Position numbers and translations under genes: made by a program. Of a stretch of 11,007 nt of DNA, positions 5,802 through 11,007 are shown piece after piece. This DNA comes from Entamoeba histolytica HM-1:IMSS (Eukaryota; Evosea; Mastigamoebida; Endamoebidae), in the NCBI RefSeq assembly GCF_000208925.1, contig NW_001915270.1:1-11007 (forward strand), read 5' to 3'. Numbering within the stretch: position 1 is the first letter of the stretch; the number at the start of each line of letters is the position of its first letter. A model generated the notes under the pieces. The model had not been told where the DNA came from and searched no databases. It worked only from the letters and a program-made list of their open reading frames with translations.

Positions 5802-8402
5802 ATGGATCCAAACAAATGGACAGATGCAACAGTTCAAATGTTCAAAGAATCGCAAGAAAAAGCATTTGAAAGAAAGAATGCATATATCATGCCAATTCAC
5901 ATGATGAATGCAATTGTTGAAGAAGAGTCGAATATTATTATCCGAATAGTCGAGATGATGGGAGGTGATGTTAGTAAAATGAAGAAAGAAATACAAGAAG
6001 GAATGAATAAGATTCCAGTTCAAAATCCACCACCAGTAGAAATTGGACTTCATCCAACAACACAACAAGTGATAAGACGAGCAATAGAGAAACAAAAGAC
6101 AATGGGAGATACATATCTTGCAGTTGATGTGATAGTAATGTCATTGATGGAAGAGAAAGAAATTAGTACGATAGTAGGAAATAGTGGAATTAATGTTCTG
6201 GAATTTAACAAAAAGATAATGGAAATGAGAAAAGGACAAAGTGTAGAAACAAAAGAAGCAGAGAGTCAATATGAAGCATTGAAGAAATATGGAAATGATT
6301 TAACGGCACAAGCAGAAAGTGGGAAGATGGATCCCATCATTGGAAGAGATGAAGAAATTAAACGAGTTATTCGTATTTTATCAAGACGAACGAAAAATAA
6401 TCCAGTCTTAATAGGAGAGCCAGGAGTTGGTAAAACAGCAGTAGTTGAAGGACTTGCACAAAGAATTGTTAAAGGGGATGTTCCAAGTAATTTGCAATGT
6501 CGAGTTATTGGATTAGATATGGGAGCATTAATAGCAGGAGCACAATATAGAGGACAATTTGAAGAAAGATTAAAAGCAGTAATAAAAGAAGTTAAAGAAA
6601 GTAAAATACCTATTATATTGTTTATAGATGAAATTCACACAGTATTAGGAGCTGGAGCAACAGGAGAAGGAGCAATGGATGCAGCTAATATTTTAAAACC
6701 AATGTTATCAAGAGGAGAATTACGATGTATTGGAGCAACAACGTTAGAGGAATATAGAAAATATGTTGAAAAAGATCCAGCATTTGAAAGACGATTCCAA
6801 CAAGTTTATGTAAGTGAACCAAGTGTAGAAGATACATTATATATTCTTCGAGGAATAAGAGAGAAATATGAAAATCATTATGGATTAACAATTACGGATT
6901 CAGCATTAGTTTCAGCAGCAACATTAAGTAAAAGATACATCAATGGAAGATTTCTTCCTGACAAGGCAATTGATTTAGTTGATGAAGCATGTGCTACATT
7001 ATTTACACAAAAGAATTCACAACCAGAAGAAATAGATAGATTAGAAAGAAGAGAAACACAAATAAATGTGGAGAAAATAGCATTAGAAAGAGAAGTTAAA
7101 GAAACGGATGAAGAACATAAAAAAGTTATTGAAGAAAGACTTAAAGAAATTGAAAAAGAAATGAGTGAAAATAAAGAGAAATTAACAAAGTTACGAATTA
7201 ATTATGAGAAAGAAAAAGGAGGAAGTGAAGAAATGAAAGAACTTGCAACAAAAATAGAAAGTATGAAACATAAAGCAGAAAGTACTAAAGATTTAGAAGT
7301 AGCAGCTGATTTGAAATATTATGCAATACCAGAAGCAGAAAAGAGATTGGCAGAATTAAAGAAACAAAATAAAGAAACAACAATGATATCATTACAAGTC
7401 ACAGCAACACAAATAGAAGAAGTTGTGAGTAGATGGACAGGAATTCCAGTTACTAAAATGAATCAAAGTGAGAAAGCAAGATTACTGAATTTAGAAAGTG
7501 AAATACATAAACGAGTAATAGGACAAGATGAAGCAGTGACAGCAGTTAGTGATGCAATCATTAGAAGTAGAGGAGGATTAGGAAATGAAAAACGACCAAT
7601 AGGAAGTTTTATGTTTTTAGGACCAAGTGGAGTAGGTAAAACAGAATTAGCAAAAGCATTAGCAGCTGAATTGTTTGATTCAGAGGAAAATATAGTTAGA
7701 ATAGATATGAGTGAATATATGGAAAGTCATAGTGTGTCGAGACTGATAGGAGCACCACCAGGATATGTTGGATATGAAGAAGGAGGACAATTAACAGAAG
7801 CAATTCGTCGTAGACCATATAGTGTAATATTATTTGATGAAATTGAAAAAGCACATCCACAAGTATTTAATGTGTTATTACAATTATTGGATGAAGGAAG
7901 ATTAACAGATGGAAGAGGAAGAACAGTTGATTTTAAGAATACGGTTGTGATTATGACATCGAATTTAGGAAGTGAAATAATAATGAAAGGAGTAGAAACA
8001 ACAGGACAAGTTGATGAACAAGTTAAAGAACAAGTCATGGAAATAGTGAAGAAGTCGTTTAAACCAGAGTTTCTCAATCGAATGGATGATATTATAGTAT
8101 TTTCACCACTTTCAGAGAAAGAATTGAAAGAAATAGTTAAATTACAAATGGGAGAAGTGATTAAAGTCATTAAAAAGAGATATCCAGGAAGTGAAGTTGA
8201 AATGACGGAAGCAGCAATAGAAGGAATCATTAAAGCAGGATATTCAATAGCATATGGAGCAAGACCAATGCGAAGATATATTGAAAAGACAGTAGTTACA
8301 GAAATAACGAAGTCAATAATAGGAGGAGTGATGAAAGAGAAGAGTAAAATTAAGATAGGATATGAAGATGGTAAGATTGAAGTTAAAATAACTGATAACT
8401 AA
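5802..8402 (+). CDS. HSP101: ClpB/Hsp101 AAA+ protein disaggregase
   Basis: This is a complete 866-residue class I Hsp100, close to the usual ClpB length. It pulls polypeptides out of aggregates through a hexameric ring using ATP, normally with Hsp70/Hsp40. The domains are an N-terminal Clp domain (~1-145), NBD1, the coiled-coil middle domain (~405-530), NBD2, and a C-terminal small domain. NBD1 has Walker A GEPGVGKT (205-212), Walker B ILFIDE (272-277), the pore-loop YRGQF (249-253) and the arginine pair in FERRF (328-332). NBD2 has Walker A GPSGVGKT (607-614), Walker B VILFDE (675-680), pore-loop GYVGYEEGG (654-662), the sensor-1 region TSN (719-721) and sensor-2 GAR (819-821). All catalytic motifs are intact, and the middle domain marks it as ClpB/Hsp104, not ClpA/C. 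No targeting peptide is visible, so it should be cytosolic or nuclear. The start is the first in-frame ATG after an excellent core promoter. Hsp101 genes are known in Entamoeba and are heat-inducible in the family generally. Confidence 0.97.
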   Translation: MDPNKWTDATVQMFKESQEKAFERKNAYIMPIHMMNAIVEEESNIIIRIVEMMGGDVSKMKKEIQEGMNKIPVQNPPPVEIGLHPTTQQVIRRAIEKQKTMGDTYLAVDVIVMSLMEEKEISTIVGNSGINVLEFNKKIMEMRKGQSVETKEAESQYEALKKYGNDLTAQAESGKMDPIIGRDEEIKRVIRILSRRTKNNPVLIGEPGVGKTAVVEGLAQRIVKGDVPSNLQCRVIGLDMGALIAGAQYRGQFEERLKAVIKEVKESKIPIILFIDEIHTVLGAGATGEGAMDAANILKPMLSRGELRCIGATTLEEYRKYVEKDPAFERRFQQVYVSEPSVEDTLYILRGIREKYENHYGLTITDSALVSAATLSKRYINGRFLPDKAIDLVDEACATLFTQKNSQPEEIDRLERRETQINVEKIALEREVKETDEEHKKVIEERLKEIEKEMSENKEKLTKLRINYEKEKGGSEEMKELATKIESMKHKAESTKDLEVAADLKYYAIPEAEKRLAELKKQNKETTMISLQVTATQIEEVVSRWTGIPVTKMNQSEKARLLNLESEIHKRVIGQDEAVTAVSDAIIRSRGGLGNEKRPIGSFMFLGPSGVGKTELAKALAAELFDSEENIVRIDMSEYMESHSVSRLIGAPPGYVGYEEGGQLTEAIRRRPYSVILFDEIEKAHPQVFNVLLQLLDEGRLTDGRGRTVDFKNTVVIMTSNLGSEIIMKGVETTGQVDEQVKEQVMEIVKKSFKPEFLNRMDDIIVFSPLSEKELKEIVKLQMGEVIKVIKKRYPGSEVEMTEAAIEGIIKAGYSIAYGARPMRRYIEKTVVTEITKSIIGGVMKEKSKIKIGYEDGKIEVKITDN

Positions 8403-8416
8403 AAAGGATAATAATA

Positions 8417-8433
8417 TAATTGAATGTATTTTA
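8417..8433 (+). terminator. Polyadenylation-type signal of the Hsp101 gene
   Basis: TAATT at 8417-8421 begins 15 bases after the stop codon and is followed by a U-rich stretch (8426-8433, GTATTTTA). Both the motif and the distance fit Entamoeba 3'-end formation. Confidence 0.5.
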
Positions 8434-9746
8434 TAAAAGAAAGAGGTTGAAAGAAAAAGGAAGAATAATATAAAAGACAATCAATTGAATAATAATGTTT
8501 ATTTTTAATGTGAATACTATTTCTTTTCATCAATTGTATTTGATGAGATATCAATGTTTTTTATAATAAATGAATGAATATATTTTACACAGTCTAATTA
8601 AAGTTAATCAACATTAATATTTCATCTATTCTTTAGAAAATTATCAATACATCATTTTCTCATGTTATTCTTCAATTATTTCTCATTAATCTTTCTATTT
8701 CATCATCTTTTAATGAATATTTTTTTTATTTATTTCATATATTTTCTTCTCTCATCTATTGCCATTGTAACTATCATTTTATATGTTAATGTAATACATG
8801 GTATAGTTATTATAACATTATTAACTTCTTTCATATTTATACTTTATGTTCATTTCTATCATTCTTTGTTTTTGATTATTCAACAAATTAATTAAGTTCA
8901 TTCACATCATTTAACGTTAAAGCTGGCACTAATAAATGAATAGTCAGGTCAAATATTAATAAATTGAATTTAAAACATGTTCATTTATTCATAGTGTTAA
9001 ACTAAGAATATATTTCAATACACTTAATAATCAAAATGTTTTACTTTTAAACATGAATATGTTAAAATAACAACATTATTTAATTAGTATTGTTAATTTA
9101 AATATATTTGTACATTCGTTGAGTCTTATTAGTTTGTTGGTTCATCATATCACATTGTAAACGATATATTTTAACATTAATTTTATTTTTTAGAAAATGA
9201 TGAAGTTAATAACTTCAATCAACTTTTAAAATATGCTTTTTAATACACAATTAACTACAACTACATGATTTTACAATACCAATGAATATAATAAACATGA
9301 AATGAATTACAATTATAATAAACAAGAAGATATAATTCAATTGATAATATTAGACAGAATAATACTGAGTAAATTATATTTCATTATAGAATTTATTCAA
9401 AATAGAAATATTAATATATCATGATAATAACACATTCTTGGATTTATTTTTATTTAGATTAATATTTTTCATTTTATCTTCAAATATTAACAAAATAAGA
9501 TATTATTATTCTCGAATTTATTAATATAACATCATTATTATTCTTATTGATACTTCTGATAATTTATACAAATAGTACAAAAATTAGTTAATCAAAAAGT
9601 TGGTATTTTATTTAAAGACTTTATATTTATTGATATATTCAATATATTTTCATTTTGTTATTCAATCAATTTATTCAGTATTTTATTAACTTTAATTTTA
9701 TCATATTGTTTCATGTTGAAAATATTCATTTTTGTATATACAAATA
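8434..9746. other. AT-rich region without genes
   Basis: No credible gene is seen. The T-rich part at about 8660-8895 opens a 77-codon frame, but its Leu/Phe/Ile content is what T-rich DNA gives by chance. A slightly more complex patch lies at 8910-8950 (contains AAAGCTGGCACT). A near-perfect palindrome, GAAGTTA (9202-9208), A, TAACTTC (9210-9216), continues outward as TGAT/ATCA with one extra base. A TATA-like TATTTAAAG occurs near 9609 with no GAAC element and no reading frame after it. Confidence 0.55.
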
Positions 9747-9824
9747 AATTTGAATAATACTTCACTATTTTTATTGATTCATTAAATGAATTGAAGAAGT
9801 GAAGTATTTCTTTATATCCAAATT
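9747..9824. repeat. Nested hairpin with 11-bp perfect stem
   Basis: AATACTTCACT (9756-9766) pairs with AGTGAAGTATT (9798-9808). Outside it AATTTG (9747-9752) pairs with CAAATT (9819-9824), and inside it ATTCATT (9777-9783) pairs with AATGAAT (9785-9791) around one A. The central stem contains G and C, so it is less likely to be random than the A/T-only palindromes nearby. It may be a remnant of a small inverted-repeat element. Confidence 0.5.
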
Positions 9825-10379
9825 GTCATTTATTATCATATATATTGAATATTATTTTCAATTTTCATATTATTTATTATTTTCATTACATTCTTTTACT
9901 TTCAAAAATACAATTTATATATTTCTGTTATTATTTGATAAATATTTTAATACATTTAATTCATTTTAGATTCTAAATGTAGTTATTGTAATGTTTATAA
10001 TGTATTATGGTATTAAATTCTTCATTATGTTTTATATTTTAATCATAATTTATATGTATTAATATAATGAAGTTTCTGGTTATATACATAATTATATTAT
10101 TCCACAATTCTATAGTACTAATGCCATACTTAATACAATGAAAATAGTTAAGTTATTTTCATATTATAGAAAATAATTATGATTATGTAACATCATATTT
10201 CATCAATAAAATAGTATCATACCAAATAGATTTGAACAATGTGTAAGAATAGAATACAACGAAATGATAAACAAACTAGTAGTAGATGTAAAGAATAATT
10301 ATAATGATGTAAAATGAGAATATCATGTTTTAATGTATTTTAACTATCAAATATAGAATTGAAATGATTGACATTTATA
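9825..10379. other. AT-rich region without genes
   Basis: No reading frame or RNA gene is supported. Several A/T palindromes are present, for example ATGAAAATA facing TATTTTCAT at about 10139-10164. Nothing else stands out. Confidence 0.5.
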
Positions 10380-10500
10380 AAAAATGGGGTACGAAAATTA
10401 GCAAAGAAAAAATGCATCTAAATAATTTACAAAAAAGAAAAAAAGATGCAAAATAATTTGCATCCATAGAATTTTCCATTTTTTATATTTTGCTCCTAAA
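10380..10500. repeat. Candidate small inverted-repeat element with GATGCAAA hairpin
   Basis: This ~100-bp patch is more complex than its flanks. It contains the perfect hairpin GATGCAAA (10445-10452), ATAA, TTTGCATC (10457-10464), and a third copy of the core as TGCATC (10413-10418). The ends show loose inverted similarity: TTAGCAAAG with an A-run near 10399 against TTAGGAGCAAAAT read from the minus strand near 10497. It may be a decayed MITE-like element. The evidence is weak because the outer arms need gaps. Confidence 0.35.
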
Positions 10501-10848
10501 AAATAAAAATAAAAAAATAAAAAGTATGATAAATACAGAATATGTAAATATTTATGTTTATATTTTATTATCATTTTTATTTTGTATGAAATATTAATGA
10601 AATAGATGATTTGATGAATCATATTTAATTATTTTTATTATTTTTATTCTTTTATTTATATGTTATTTATCTATAGAATTTTTATATATTTATTTCTCTG
10701 TTTATATTATTTATATCTTTGTATTCTTCTTATTATCTATATATTATTATTTTTTTCTTATTTTATTATTTTTATGTTTATATTATTTGGATTTTCTTAT
10801 TGTTATTCTTTTATATTTAAATGTATTTTATTATTTGAATATTCATCT

Positions 10849-10896
10849 TTATCATTTTTATATTCTTATCATTTTTATATTATTATCATTTATATC
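10849..10896. repeat. 17-bp tandem repeat, about 2.8 copies
   Basis: The unit TTATCATTTTTATATTC occupies 10849-10865. It is repeated with one change at the last base at 10866-10882 and in shortened form (TTATCATTTATATC) at 10883-10896. It is a short minisatellite in T-rich DNA. Confidence 0.7.
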
Positions 10897-10925
10897 TATT
10901 TTCATTTTATATTTATTCTCTTTTG

Positions 10926-10980
10926 TTTTATATTAATATTATTTTTATCTTTTATACTTTGATTTTATATTAATATTATT
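10926..10980. repeat. 18-bp direct repeat, 37-bp period
   Basis: TTTTATATTAATATTATT occurs at 10926-10943 and again exactly at 10963-10980. The unit is made only of A and T and its core TATTAATA is itself palindromic. It is probably local duplication in low-complexity DNA. Confidence 0.6.
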
Positions 10981-11007
10981 GAATATCATTTCTCATTTTA
11001 TTTATCA

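Larger units (their letters stand above)
10501..11007. other. T-rich low-complexity end of the window
   Basis: From about 10620 the + strand becomes strongly T-rich and nearly free of G and C. Open frames here encode only Tyr/Phe/Leu/Ile strings and are not credible genes. Two small repeats lie inside it and are listed separately. The + strand of 1-480 shows the opposite bias (A-rich). Confidence 0.6.

Noticed and set aside
5802..5900. Organelle-targeting peptide on Hsp101
   Set aside because: The protein begins directly with the conserved Clp N-terminal domain (MDPNKWTDATV), leaving no room for a presequence.
7727..8230. 167-codon minus-strand frame inside Hsp101
   Set aside because: It lies wholly inside the conserved second ATPase domain and has no promoter or recognisable domain. 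It is an antisense shadow.
8662..8895. 77-residue hydrophobic frame that looks like a membrane protein
   Set aside because: T-rich DNA yields Leu/Phe/Ile strings by chance. No TATTTAAA/GAACTT promoter precedes it and its composition matches the non-coding flanks.
10660..10962. 100-residue frame rich in Tyr, Phe, Leu and Ile
   Set aside because: It lies in T-rich low-complexity DNA that includes a tandem repeat, and nothing suggests coding selection.
10849..10980. CRISPR-like array
   Set aside because: The repeats are adjacent without unique spacers, made only of low-complexity AT sequence, and the genome is eukaryotic.

Overview
This window looks like nuclear DNA from a very AT-rich amoebozoan protist, most probably Entamoeba (E. 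histolytica group). The reasons are: long A/T-only intergenic sequence; intronless genes; short inferred 5' leaders; core promoters that pair a GTATTTAAAG-type box with a GAACTT element 40-50 bases before the ATG, an architecture described for Entamoeba histolytica; and TAATT/TAAAT motifs just after stop codons. The genus call is inference from these signs and from protein character, not from a database match. No bacterial operon features or Shine-Dalgarno signals are visible.

Layout: 1-1120 is gene-poor AT-rich sequence. A tiny 74-residue protein with six CxxC knuckles lies at 1121-1345 (+). After another AT-rich stretch comes a 351-residue coiled-coil plus TLDc-domain protein at 2098-3153 (-). 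Its promoter is followed, moving right, by an AT microsatellite framed by an inverted repeat and by a T9/A6/A10 tract. From about 3480 to 4962 (+) lies a decayed gene for a Lys/Glu-rich coiled-coil protein, broken by four frame changes and preceded by a three-tier inverted repeat (3515-3579). I suspect an ORF1-like relic of a retrotransposon or other Entamoeba repeat, but cannot prove it. At 5802-8402 (+) is a complete 866-residue ClpB/Hsp101 disaggregase. The last 2.6 kb has no credible gene, only AT-rich sequence with hairpins and a short tandem repeat.

How the parts may work together: the genes do not form an operon and stand on both strands. The most interesting link is in regulatory DNA. 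The promoters of the Hsp101 gene and of the TLDc gene carry the same two motifs, CCACGTT and AACACATCAA, the latter starting about 65 bases from the ATG in both (a second copy lies further out at Hsp101). I found these strings nowhere else in the window. Since ClpB/Hsp101 handles protein aggregates during stress and TLDc proteins are tied to oxidative-stress resistance in animals, a shared stress regulon is a reasonable but untested reading.
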